Assembly (NCBI GenBank): GCA_025024175.1
Contig: QCXZ01000045.1
Span: 3,784,649 to 3,848,648, forward strand
Source of the DNA: Rhyzopertha dominica
Lineage: Eukaryota; Arthropoda; Insecta; Coleoptera; Bostrichidae
Reading direction: 5' to 3'
Length of the DNA stretch: 64,000 nucleotides
The first letter of the stretch is position 1, and each line of letters starts with the position of its first letter. The notes under the pieces were generated by a model. That model was given only the letters and a program-made list of their open reading frames with translations, searched no databases and had not been told where the DNA came from. Positions 42,121 through 52,999 of the stretch are shown in pieces. A program made the translations under genes and the position numbers.

Positions 42121-43141
42121 GGCAGATTTTATTTCTGACATTGTCTTTCAGTGCGAATGTATCTTTTTATTCAAGGCGTTCGTGCCATTGTATTCATGAT
42201 GCAGGTTGTTAGTGTCAATGTCTATGCCCTACATTTAATACTGGGGCCATACTAATGTTAACGTATAACGCTTATTATTGTAATCATTAAGGCGTTGTAA
42301 AATGTGGGTGAAATTACACGGTAAACCAAATGTCTACACTTATATTTGAGGTCTAGTCCATACATGACGCGTTTTTTGATAAAATAATTACAAGATGTTG
42401 AAATTTATTATATTATCGCTGGACCAGACAAAAGCCAAGGCTTAGAAGATGTTGGATGATAAAAAATTTCCAATTATCTGGAAATTTCCGATTAATAACT
42501 GAAGATTTTCATTTAGTAAGTAGATATTTGGTATTCTTCAGGTGTTATATGAAAAGTATGAAGATGCATGCTTAATGTTTTTTTTTAATTTTCAGCAAGC
42601 GCTTTTTAATATAAAAATTTCATGTTTATAACTAAAAATTTGCATTTTTAGTAAGTGTACGTTGTAAATTTACCAGATAATAAAACGTTTACTGAAAATG
42701 TTTAAAAGAAAAACAGTATTCTGCATGGCTCTTGAGCGATTTCGTAGTTTTCAATTTCAAGATAGTAACTATAATATTAAAACGCTGCGTATAATGTTCA
42801 TAAGAGAAATATCCACAGCCCTTCAGCGCTTACATATCTTCGCACAAATAACGTCATGCCAGTGTAGTCACAATAACCCAACAAATGATGCGCTTCATCC
42901 CTTTGATGTGTGTCAAAAAAGACCGCCACCCGTGCTATCGTCTAATGTCTAACGCCACAAAGAACATTGCGAATTATCTAAAAAACTCAAACAAAACTGG
43001 ATGAGGGCCTTATATATGACAGTTCTCAAATCTTTAAGATTGGTTTGATAGTTTGATTACCTCTCCTACCTCTTTTATGAAATTTAAATTTCCCGCCGCT
43101 AATTTGCCTTAAAAAGCGGACTATTGCACTACCGTAATATA

Positions 43142-44480
43142 CGAGGCATGTTTTTTAAGTAAGTACCGTTTTGCGATTCCGCCGCCGCAGCGCTACGGTC
43201 GGCGTTCCGCGCATGCGCGCTGCTTACCTACATCTCTTGCCTACGCACTGACGCCATTACAGTTTGATTCTTCATTGTATACGTTGTTTACTAAATGTTT
43301 AAGATGCCTCCGACAATCGTGAATCCCGCCGATTGTGAAGTACGGGCTGTTATACGATTTCTTAGTGCTAAAGGCGTAAAACCGATCGATATTCATCGTG
43401 AGATCTGTGAAGTTTACGGACAAAACATTATGAGTGATGGAATGGTCAGGAAATGGGTGAGAGCATTTAAAGATGGCCGCACAAATGTGCATGATGAAGA
43501 ACGGTGTGGGCGTCCTTCGGTCGTTAATGAAGATTTGGTGCAGAAAGTGAACGAAAAGGTGAGAGAAAACACGAAAACAGACGCTTTACAATTTCATCAT
43601 TGTGCGACTGCTTTCCTCAATATTCTCGTAGTGTTTTTGTATCGCATTGTGACCGAGAACTTGAATTACCGGAAATTGTGTTCACGTTGGGTTCCGAAAA
43701 TGTTGACGGATTTGCACAAAACCCAACGTTTAGGCAGTGCATTGACTTTCCTTGAGCGGTACCACAATGAAGGTGAAGATTTTTTAGACCAAATTGTTAC
43801 TGGTGACGAAACATGGGTGGCCTACGTCACACCAGAATCGAAACAACAATCCATGGAATGGCGACATTCATCATCACTTAAAAAATTGAAGTTTAAGCAA
43901 ACAATTTCTGCCCGGAAAATCATGAGCACAGTTTTTTGGGACAGGAAAGGAGTATTGCTAGTGGAGTTTCTGCCTCGTAATGAGACAATCAATGCAGCGT
44001 CTTATTGTAAGACATTGAACAATCTGCGTCGTGCAATCCAGAACAAAAGACGTGGCAAGTTGAGTAAGGGTATCGTTTTGCTGCATGACAATGCCCGTCC
44101 ACATGTGTCTAATCGGACCAAAGATCTCATCAAATCTTTTAAATGGGAAACTCTAGATCGTCCTCCATACAGCCCTGATCTGGCGCCCAGCGACTACCAT
44201 TTGTTCCTGCACTTGAAGAAACACCTGGGTGGTCAGCGTCTTCAAGACGATAACGAAGTCGAAACATTTGTGATACAGTGGTTAACAAGTCAGGCGGCAG
44301 AATTTTATGAGGAGGGTATTTAAAAACTGCTGCCACGTTATGACAAGTGCCTCAATATTCACGGAAATTATGTAGAAAAGTAGATTAAGGTACAGGCTTT
44401 CATGTAAGATAAAATTATTGCGATATCTTTGCACGTCTTTTTTAATTCCAAAACGGTACTTACTTAAAAAACATGTCTCG
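43142..44480 (+). mobile_element. Mariner-family transposon, nearly full length
   Basis: 1339 bp with terminal inverted repeats of about 32 bp: CGAGGCATGTTTTTTAAGTA at 43142 and its complement ending at 44480 (one mismatch, CGAGGC against CGAGAC). Both ends are flanked by TA (43140-43141 and 44481-44482), the mariner target duplication. It inserted into the older TACAGTCACT element and is therefore the younger of the two. It encodes the damaged transposase at 43295-44323. Confidence 0.93.
43295..44323 (+). pseudogene. Mariner transposase, damaged
   Basis: Cut-and-paste DD34D transposase of the mariner family, acting in the nucleus. The N-terminal helix-turn-helix region (AVIRFLSAKGVKPIDIHREI, then MVRKWVRAFKDGRTNVHDEE) and the linker GRPSVV are clear. 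All three catalytic Asp are kept: D171 in TGDETWV, D265 in HDNARPH and D300 in APSDYHLF, with exactly 34 residues between the last two; WVPKML is also present. Damage: between about residues 94 and 113 the frame is shifted and then restored (the expected RRFTISSL reads in another frame), and a TAA at 44321 replaces a codon before KLLPRYDKCLNIHGNYVEK, removing the last 20 or so residues. Probably inactive although the ends look mobilisable. Confidence 0.93.
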
Positions 44481-45296
44481 TATTTAGTGACTGTAGATCA
44501 TGGTACAGTCACTAAATACATTACAGTACCGCAATAGTACGACATTTTAGGGCAAAATAGCGGCGGGAAATTTAAATTAACAATATCATAATTGTGTAAA
44601 CTAAAAGAATAACCCAAGATAATTCGATCTTGCTAACTAGTGGGGTATGTTTTTTTTTCTCTGAGAAAAGCAATCTTCTTACTGCAAGTTAGAATAATAT
44701 CAACTAAATATAAATTTTATTATTATTTGAAAAAGTTTATTACGAGTAGTTGGACGATATGCTGTGATTTCTTTTGTGGTAGGAGTAAACAACGCTGAAA
44801 TGAAAAATTGAAGATCTGCGACCCATGCAATGAACGAATGTTTTCTCTCTACAAGCTCCCTGTTTCGCGTCGCTTTTGGGAAGGGCGATGATTCATTTCC
44901 TACGTGAGGTAACGTTGTAAACTTTCATGCTGTCAAGGGCATTTTGTTTGTATGAGGCGTTGTATGCTTAGATGACAATTCGAAAGAATAGACATTAAAT
45001 CTTTATAGAATTGCAAAATATACTATATTTTAGGCATTCACAGGGTGGGCTGTAAATTTTGAGCGTTGGCTTGTAACAAATGTAATTCAGCAGGATGAAT
45101 AAAAAAGGAAATCTTTTCGTCGATTAGGCAGATATTTAGAAACAGTTCTGAATGCACACGATCTCTGCCAAAGGCAATACGAGTACTATTTTATTAGTTT
45201 CACACGTTTGCCTACGTGAATGTGCACTGCATATTATATTAAAAATTGAAAACTGATCCATCTTCTCTAAGTGGAGTTATTAATTAATTCTTCAAA

Positions 45297-45977
45297 AAAA
45301 ATATTCTTAAAGTGAACTTCCACTTTATTTTTCAATTGTAAAGCGCTTTCGGCTACATGTTAGCCATCGTCAGTATAAAAATTAAAAGGAAACTAATAGT
45401 TTGACAAAGTCAAAAATCAGAAACAAGCAAACTTGACTACAAACTGAAATGCAACCTACATGCCAGTAACTCAAACGAAACATTAATTTAGATCAAACAA
45501 AGAATTTAGAATAGGACAATTGAAATTACAAAAATCATTTAGAATAGTAAAATTTTGTTCGTTAATAATTTTATAAATCTCTAAAATTTCCAAATAATTT
45601 AATTTAGATGATTTACTATACAAATGTAATGAATTTAGATTGTCATTACATTTGTGTAGTAAATCATCTAAATTAAATTATTTGGAAATTTTAGAGATTT
45701 ATAAAATTATTAACGAACAAAATTTTACTATTCTAAATGATTTTTGTAATTTCAATTGTCCTATTCTAAATTCCTTGTTTGATCTAAATTAATGTTTCGT
45801 TTGAGTTACTGGCATGTGGGTTGCATTTCAGTTTGTAGTCAAGTTTGCTTGTTTCTGATTTTTGACTTTGTCAAACTGTTAGTTTCCTTTTAATTTTTGC
45901 ACTGACGATGGCTAACATGTAGCCGAAAGCGCTTTACAATTGAAAAATAAAGCGGAAGTTCACTTTAAGAATATTTT
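45297..45977. mobile_element. ~680-bp near-perfect palindrome of two Penelope-like 3' tails
   Basis: AAAATATTCTTAAAGTGAAC at 45297 mirrors GTTCACTTTAAGAATATTTT ending at 45977; the arms are about 330 bp each with few differences and meet near 45636. On each arm, reading outward from the centre, is a short C-terminal coding tail (right arm 45640-45792: HLCSKSSKLNYLEILEIYKI and onward, ending FDLN-stop) like the end of Penelope-type ORFs, followed by a 3' region with a hammerhead-like core at 45902-45928 (CTGACGA, GGCT/AGCC, GAAA) and its mirror at 45373-45347. The right-arm core has one extra base before helix II and no proper cleavage site was found. The coding tail differs from that at 31-32 kb, so this is a different Penelope-like family. 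Confidence 0.75.
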
Positions 45978-46129
45978 CTTTTGAAGCATATTATATTATT
46001 TTCTCACTGTCTCAATTCCTAAAATATTGTGTATTATGCACTTAATGAATTAATTTGCATTTATTGTCATTTATTAACATGTTCTTTAACCCTGAAAACC
46101 ACTTTATCTGTATATTTATCTATCACCTT

Positions 46130-47560
46130 TGAATGTTAGGATGATATTTGAGTGCTTAGTGACATGTTATTTTTGTTTTCAATTTTTTGGTACAGGTAGT
46201 GATACAAAATTTCAAAAATTATTCAGTGATCATCTAGCAGTAAAGCAGCTCTATCAAGCAAACCATAGACCACACTGCATTTACATCTTAGGGATTCGTT
46301 TCAATCGCATTGTAACTATGTCAATGTACTTATTGCCGTTTCATTTTATGCATGACTTGTTTGATTGCAAGGCAATTCGCCGCTACCATATATACCGCTG
46401 AGCCGGCTACGTTCGCACAGGGTTGGAGCTATGACGCTAGTGTGCTATTGGCCATACAGGAAGTTGAGGATTGAAATGGGAAGGTGCTTACACTGAATGT
46501 TTCTTCTTCTTTCTCGGATGGGCTATATATAGTTTTTTTTTAATTTTTGCATGTGACAATTCTGATCTCTATGCTTAGGTTACCCTTGCGTGTTGCTGTT
46601 GACGGCTAGGCTTTGCTTTCTCGCGCTGTTATAGTGATATTAACTTCTTTCTCTGCATCCTCCGCAGCTTCAGTGANTTCATCAGGATTATTTTCCCCGT
46701 CTTGTATGTGGACCGTTTTCCTGCGTGTAGCACTTTGTTGTTGACGCTGTGATTTCCTCTTCCCAAAAGCAATATTGTTTGAGGTCGCTTAGGACTGCCG
46801 GGATTCTGTTAGTCCTTTTTATTGATCTGTGTCGTGGTCGCTGTTTTTTCATAGTTTCTGCCAAGCTGTCTATGTGTATTACAGTTTTTCTTCACTTTTC
46901 GCTGGCGGGACTTTTGTTTTTATGTATAGCATCGCCCACGTATATTTGGCGAGCCATCAGTGCGTTTGAAGGGCAGTTTCCTTTTTCCTGGATTTTCTCT
47001 ACCATAACTGTGTGATGTCTTGTAGAGTTCGGTTTGGGCGCTGGTCGGAGACAGACGAGCATTAGAACGGCTCTCTGAGCTTTACTACAAGTGTTTATGA
47101 TTAACAGACTAAATTGTACGCTTAGTGAGTGTTGCACGGTTATATGGTGACGACAAGTGCTTAGCGTGGTAAAGGTGTCTTTCCACCTGAGCACCTATGC
47201 GTATGCCTGAGCCACACGTGGGAACTCATCCAACCAACAACCTACAACAGGGACTAAAATAAGATGGGACGGTATAAAAAAAGTCGACTAACAATAAATT
47301 ATACGCATGTTGCGTGTGCGTAATTAGTAACTGTCTTTTATTATTATTTTTCTTCCAATACAACGGCAAAACGGTAACACGAGCGTATTTTAGGACTGAA
47401 GGGACCGCAGCAGGTACTTTCAGAGGCCGCTGTTTGTTTGTTTCAAGGTCTTGCCATCTGCCATGCTTTAATAACGATAAAAAGGCTCTTCAGCATTACA
47501 CCAAAAACGCAGTAAAATTAGTACGTCTAAAAATAGGTCAAAAACAGTTACCCTGACCTG
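46130..47560. other. No gene recognised; GC-richer patch
   Basis: The region 46400-47200 is GC-richer and has longer open frames (46749-47015 +; 47194-46892 -). The minus-strand frame contains RHHTVMVEKIQEKGNCPSNA, which is protein-like, but no family is recognised. It may be a worn retroelement. Confidence 0.3.
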
Positions 47561-47610
47561 TTCCAACAATAATGATAATAATAATATCAATAATAATAAT
47601 AATAATAAAC
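47560..47610. repeat. AAT-type microsatellite
   Basis: An interrupted (AAT)n tract: ATAATGATAATAATAATATC followed by AATAATAATAATAATAATAA. Confidence 0.8.
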
Positions 47611-47919
47611 CTTAAGCATTCAGGAAATCAAAAAATATATAAACGCTCATCCCGTAGTCTTAACTAACAACAAATGCAAGCCTCGTCTTTTTAGACGTCC
47701 TTCTAGTAAAAAAGAAAAGAAAAGGAAAAGTATGCTCTACAGATACAAGAACTTAATGAAATCGAAAAATAAGACCAAATTAAGAGAAAAAGGAACCGCT
47801 TAGAACGATATTATGCGCCTATGACGCAAGATGAGAGTCGAGTTAAAAGATCATACTCAATTTTACAATTTGCGTTAATAATGTGTTATAGTGTTGCATC
47901 CTTGTGTTTATGGTGCGGT

Positions 47920-48490
47920 TGTTATTGCCATCGTCGTTACAGTGAAGTAGTTCCGTGTATCTAAGCCAATGTGTATAGAAGAAGTTACAATAATTGTGAT
48001 ACAGCAATAACACAAAATCGGGCGAGAGAAATAAGAAGAAAATCAAGAAATCACACCAGACAAAAACATGTGGAAGTTCGGAAGCATACTTGGAAGGAAC
48101 TGTTCAAGACCTACGGCCAAAATACAACTACAAATAAAAGTAACCACTATGATAATGCGATGGAATTAAGCCCACGGCCCTAAAGAATCTCTAATATGTA
48201 TATAAATGTATAAAATGTATAAATGCACACAGACAAGAATGATCCTGTAGAACATAACCCTAAGAGGAGCTCCAGCAAGAGATCGGACAAACATAGATNA
48301 AATCACACAAGGAAACGTCAACATCATCCTGAAAGAACAATCCAAACAAGCTACAGAAATCTATTAACTACATAAAATTCTAAGAGCTTAATTCACTATT
48401 ATGTCCTAATGTTACTTACTTACTTTACTATTGTTGCTGTCGCTATAGTGAAGTAGTTTCGTGTATTTAGTTAAGTGTATACAAGAAATT
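47920..48490. repeat. Diverged direct repeats ~500 bp apart
   Basis: CAGTGAAGTAGTTCCGTGTA near 47940 recurs as TAGTGAAGTAGTTTCGTGTA near 48446; similarity covers about 65 bp, with GTTATTGCC/GTTGCTGTC before it and AGAAGTTACA/AGAAATTACA after it. The basic-residue-rich frame between them (47971-48183 +) is not recognised. Possibly parts of one unknown retroelement. Confidence 0.5.
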
Positions 48491-48929
48491 ACACAATAGT
48501 GGTACATAAAATCCTGGAAGACGGAAACAGTATGCATTGTAAGTGTATTATTGATGTGTTTCTTAACTTGGTAGCATAGTGCGTTTAGTTTAACGTCCGT
48601 TATTATTAGTTTGATTACTTAGAGCACAACTTGGTGACTTGCATTCTTTATGACGGTCTGCGACTGACCGTAGTTTTATTTTTTACTGATGATTTTTTGT
48701 TTGCAAAATTCATATATTTTTTCAAATTGCTACGAATGAAATAGCTCTATATACTAGAATAAGGGGAAATTGGTTTGAATTTTAAATCTGCCATCAATGA
48801 ATAATTGTTTTATTTATCAAACAGGCAAAACTTCAACCTCAATTGTTTGGTATTTTTCCGTTTTACGAAACAAAAAATGACAAAATAGAGATTTTACGTC
48901 TGAGAACTGAACCCTTACGTATTATTTAC

Positions 48930-49330
48930 TTAAAATCACTTATCTCCCTCGACATTGATAGACATCCAACCATAGATACTCCCGAAGGCGGTAAACGCCT
49001 AACAAATGTAGCCCATCGAGGCAAACGGCAGGCAAGGGTCGCACTGATGGTGTGCACTGTAAATAATAGAGGGCGACCTGTCGTTGCAATATTTTTTCGT
49101 CGGCGTGATCTATCTGGCACTGCCTGTTCTGTCGGACTTTGCATAAATTCTCAGGAAACTGAAGCCCTTTCCGCTACGATGATTCCTCGTTCGGGAAAAC
49201 TTATAACAACGGATGCTTCGAGTCCGGGACCGGCTTCAACGTTTCAGGCGGAGGGTGGGAGATTCTTTCCTGGAATTTAAACGGCTGCATCCCGTGCTTG
49301 GTTTAATAAAATTCTGGGTCGTTCTGGGAA
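48930..49330. other. GC- and CpG-rich island, unidentified
   Basis: About 400 bp rich in CG dinucleotides in an AT-rich setting. A plus frame (48843-49280, 145 residues) and a minus frame (49144-48926) both cross it, but neither shows a known domain or clear splice borders. It resembles a conserved noncoding block or an unrecognised exon. Confidence 0.35.
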
Positions 49331-49849
49331 GAAACTGAACAGACGGATTATCGGTGTAACAAACTTTTTGTTGTAGTAAAGTTTAGAATTATCGTTAGTT
49401 AGATAGTTTCTTTTAAAAATTCGCAGAAGTAGGAATAAGTTCCTTAACACTATGTGTTGTGCTTCTTTCTATGTATTAAAATTGTTTTTTTTTTAATTGT
49501 TCATTACGTGAGTCAAGATTTAATGAAGAAGAGCTAAAAGAGTGCATATTTACTATCTTGGAACTCTTTCTTTCTGTTATTTTAAGTTTAAGTTCTAAAT
49601 ATAATTAAAAAAATGCGTTATAGCATTTAAATAACTAAAAATAATAATAAAAATTAATTTTTGTACTAGATTAAAGAGAGCTGGACAGTGTTTGTAAATG
49701 GTAATAAAACAGAAGGCTAAAATTGATCTGATAAACAATGTAACTATTTTTCTGGGGATAGACAGATAAACTATTAAACGTCCCCAACTTGCACAAAATA
49801 TGGCAGTAAAAAATTACCGCTGAACAACCAAACAAAGGAGTACATTTAT

Positions 49850-50640
49850 ACAGGGTATATCACTAAGCGGAAACTGAACCTAGATAAAAAAATTGAATGA
49901 AAATTAATTAAAATTAGATGCATCATAAAATGAAAATATTTTTTAAGACGGCGGACTTTTGTCACACCGGAAGTAAACATGTCATTATTTTAGTCGAAGC
50001 AGTTTGTTTATTTTTGCATCTTTGAACTTTGCACTGAAAATAAATGCCAATAAATATTACTTTTGGCCTAGGTAGCACCATTCCGGAGTTATTTCACATT
50101 TTGTTCAAAATTTTCCGTTTGCAGTGTTTGATGCCATTTTGAAAATCTGCAAAATGAGAGGGATACAATTTCCACACTTCGCTTCCAATAACAGAAAGAA
50201 TTTTCTCAGATTCAGATTTGATAATAAGACTAAGAATACAATTAGATTAAGTGTTCAATATAACCGCAGCTTCACGATAACAAACACGCAACCATTTATT
50301 AGAGATGTTCGAGTTTGTCAAAATACTTTCATTTACGCTGTGAAAGACATACTAAATTGGTTTATCCACAGTTGGTGTTTGTTTATAAACTAATTGCTTA
50401 ACGTGGCCCCACAAAAAGAAGTCAATTATCGTAAAATCTCGAGATCGCACTGGGCGTAGTGTAGGACTTCCAACCCATGTGTTTGAAAATTCTGCAGTCA
50501 AGTACTCCCTTACATCTCAGCGGGATTACGGCTGCGTTCCTACATGTTGGATATGNGCTGTCTCACAGCAAGTGGCACACTTTTTAACATTTCTCCTAAA
50601 TCGTGTGAAACTGTAAGTAGAGCTCGACATTTTCATCGGA
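49850..50640 (-). pseudogene. Relic of an insect DDE transposase (Tc1/mariner-related)
   Basis: On the minus strand near 50470-50370, in broken frames, VRSRDFTIIDFFLWGHVKQL and YKHQLWINQF correspond to the block ARSPDLTxxDFFLWGxxKxxVY of a widespread insect DDE transposase group. Downstream, ENFEQNVK stands where the usual C-terminal GxHFEHLL is found. The far end near 49850 carries TATACAGGGTATATC, a CAGGG-type terminus. Multiple stops and frame changes show it is dead. The left terminus on this strand was not found. Confidence 0.65.
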
Positions 50641-51329
50641 ATAAAAAGATCCAACGATGTCACCCCTTACCTACTATCAGTGTTGTAAAATGACGTTCAT
50701 TTTAAACACTGTGACAAATGACCGTCATATGACCATCATTTTGGTCTAATTCATGTTTGATAATTCGTTAATAATTCACTTTTTTAATACAAATCAAGTT
50801 TTCTTAAAACATTTCAAAATAACTACCATCACAGGCAACAAGAGAAAAAGTAAATTAGAAGTTAAAAAAATAAAAATTAAATAAACAATCAGAAATTTAT
50901 AAAAAAAACAAATAAATAATAATATTATTATTCTTTATTAAAATATTGTATTTATAAAGTCTTTCTTCAGTCTGAATCTGAAACCTCAAAGTTTCTTTCC
51001 AAATCTTGTTGTGCCATTTAAAACCCCATAAGATTCCGTGCTTACTATGGCGCGTGATAGTACTCTTAACATGAATTTTTGTATTTGTTTTAAGATTTTT
51101 ATATATCAGCTTTAATATTTTTTAGTCACAATTGTACTTTATGAATTGTTGTTGAATAGCTAATTTACCTATGAGTTATTGTAGTATTTCAATATTTTTT
51201 ATTATTAGAAAATGATGATTAGTACTGTCATTAGGTATTTACATCAAAATACAATAGACGAATGGAGACACCTGCACATAATTTGATTTTATAAAAGCAC
51301 AATGAGGAAAAGAAAGTACCAGCTATTAA

Positions 51330-51800
51330 ATGTCAGTTCATTAATAGCCGTTTACTCTTCATTCGAGTGAATTTCCTGCTTGTTCTAACTTCCAGCGGCC
51401 GCCTTTTGCAGACAGCGCCGATTGTGTTTGCTAGCGGGATTGCATCAAAGAGGAAGAACATCTTGCTACGGTGCGGGCTGTTTTTCTCATTTAACAAAGC
51501 CGATTTGAATCTTGTTCCTCGACATTCCTTCAGCGACAAAGAACAGGACGACAAAGGAGGACTGATTCATAGCTGCTTTGAACGCTGCTGTATGTCGTAA
51601 AGGAGAAAGGGCATTTGTGTGTAGCACTTCCACATTTACATTCTCAACCTTTAAGCCTACTCAAGCGTCCGTTAAACGTAGAAAAAGGCTTATGAGGACG
51701 TTTCCTTGGTGGAACGAGATTTTTGCTTTGTGCATTGTATTGGGTGTAAACATTTTATGGCAGATAAATCAGAGTAGGCTGGAAATGACGTAAATGTTTC
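51330..51800. other. GC-richer patch, unidentified
   Basis: Frames on both strands (51367-51600 +, 51578-51793 +, 51554-51333 -) cross a moderately GC-rich segment. None has a recognisable domain or splice borders. Confidence 0.25.
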
Positions 51801-52212
51801 TTATATTCATTCCACGAAGCGGTGTAGTCTTCTAAAATTTGTTCTGTCCCGAGGAGGAACAGAGGCGGATTCATACGACTGGAAGCCCCTAGTGGTAAAT
51901 ATTGCGAGATCCCAAATTTCAGTTTTACTTGTATTTTTAAAGAATTACTTAAACCATCTGTATCAGGCTAACAGCTAAGAATCCATCTGAGATTAAAAAT
52001 TTTTACAGTGACTAAATGATGCTAAGAAATGAAAAATAAAATTTTATTTTATATAAATTGCGCCTTCATTGGCAAATTTATAAATTTATTAGGTAGCTTT
52101 GTGAATCTGTTTCAAAATTTCGTGTTGTATACAGTACATTTACGGGTTGAATTTACAAGAAAACAATTACCTTTGATTTTACGCCAATACTGCAAAGAAA
52201 AAACATATTTTT

Positions 52213-52825
52213 CCTAAAATGCTGTGCTGTCTGCAACCATCTGCATATAGATCTATTTCGCTATCATTATAGCTCATTATAGCAGTTTGGGTTTAGTGCA
52301 GACAGCACGGCAAGTTGACGTATGCAGGTGCTTGCCAACTTGCCAGGCTATTTCCTTTAGGAAGTAGTACCAGTTTAGGCAGCTAGGTGGCTTTGTCATC
52401 ATGTCAGTGTTAAAGCCACTATATCTCACAAAGTACCACAATTGTCAGCCATTTTGTTTCCAACTAGTGGTGAGAATCGTTGGAAGTGAGCAAATGAACT
52501 AAAGAAGTGTACTGTAGCTAGTATTCTATACTATTATAGTTCGCTGGCGGTTGTTCATTTCGAATGTCGCATCTGTTTCAGTCAGTATCATACAAGTCCC
52601 TTGCATAGTTTAAAATGAACTAGATCATTTTATTCTGACGAACTAGATTGTTTAGTGATTACTAGCTATAATAAACTACGTTCGTTTGTTTGCTTAAATT
52701 CCACCATTGCCACTTCTAGTTGGAAACAAAATGGCGGGCAATTGTGGCACTCTGTCAGATATAGTGGCTTTAGTCAGTGTAATGCTGACAGATGTCTAAA
52801 TCTAAATTTCTACTTATATTTTGCT
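52213..52825. repeat. Palindromic repeat family B, copy 2 (interrupted)
   Basis: Begins with the family's first hairpin (CTGTGCTGTCTGCA at 52219, mirrored by TGCAGACAGCACGGCA ending near 52312), continues with CTTTAGGAAGTAGT and GGCAGCTAGGTGGCTTTGTC, is broken by the 52411-52772 element, and resumes GTCAGTGTAATGCTGACAGA to about 52825. Same family as 17148-17450. Confidence 0.75.
52403..52780. mobile_element. Foldback element with perfect 8-bp target duplication, nested in family B
   Basis: 362 bp (52411-52772) with 15-bp perfect terminal inverted repeats, TAAAGCCACTATATC and its complement, extending imperfectly to about 60 bp (CCATTTTGTTTCCAACTAG facing CTAGTTGGAAACAAAATGG). Flanked by GTCAGTGT at 52403-52410 and 52773-52780, a perfect 8-bp duplication. 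Removing one copy and the insert restores the family B sequence seen at 17.4 kb. The 8-bp duplication and TAAAG terminus suit a hAT MITE; the tip resembles that of the TACAGTCACTAAAT family. Confidence 0.85.
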
Positions 52826-52999
52826 TGTCTTGAAATCTGCAAATTTGTAATTAAAAGTTTATTATTCTGGTTCGGTGCAAATAAGTTATTTTTCTGTTGA
52901 TTTTTGACTTAGTAATGACTTCAACTTTTTTTATCATGTAAACGGGCTTGTTTTGAGAATTATACGACAGTTTATTGTTGTAAACGTTTACAAAATGTT

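Larger units (their letters stand above)
43035..44600. mobile_element. Two abutting TACAGTCACT-family elements sharing one 8-bp junction, split by a mariner
   Basis: The left piece runs from about 43035 through CCCGCCGCTAATTTGCC and ACTATTGCACTACCGTAAT, is interrupted by the mariner, and resumes to end ATTTAGTGACTGTA at 44495. Exactly 8 bp later (GATCATGG, 44496-44503) the second begins TACAGTCACTAAAT and continues through ACCGCAATAG and GGCGGGAAATTTAAATT to about 44600. The same arms are seen in the element at 25922-26250. The 8-bp spacer equals the target duplication of that family, as if one element had inserted beside another. The outer ends are not recognisable and are probably lost. Confidence 0.65.

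Noticed and set aside
42698..42952. 84-residue plus-strand frame
   Set aside because: No recognisable domain, ordinary length for AT-rich DNA, no splice signals that connect it to anything.
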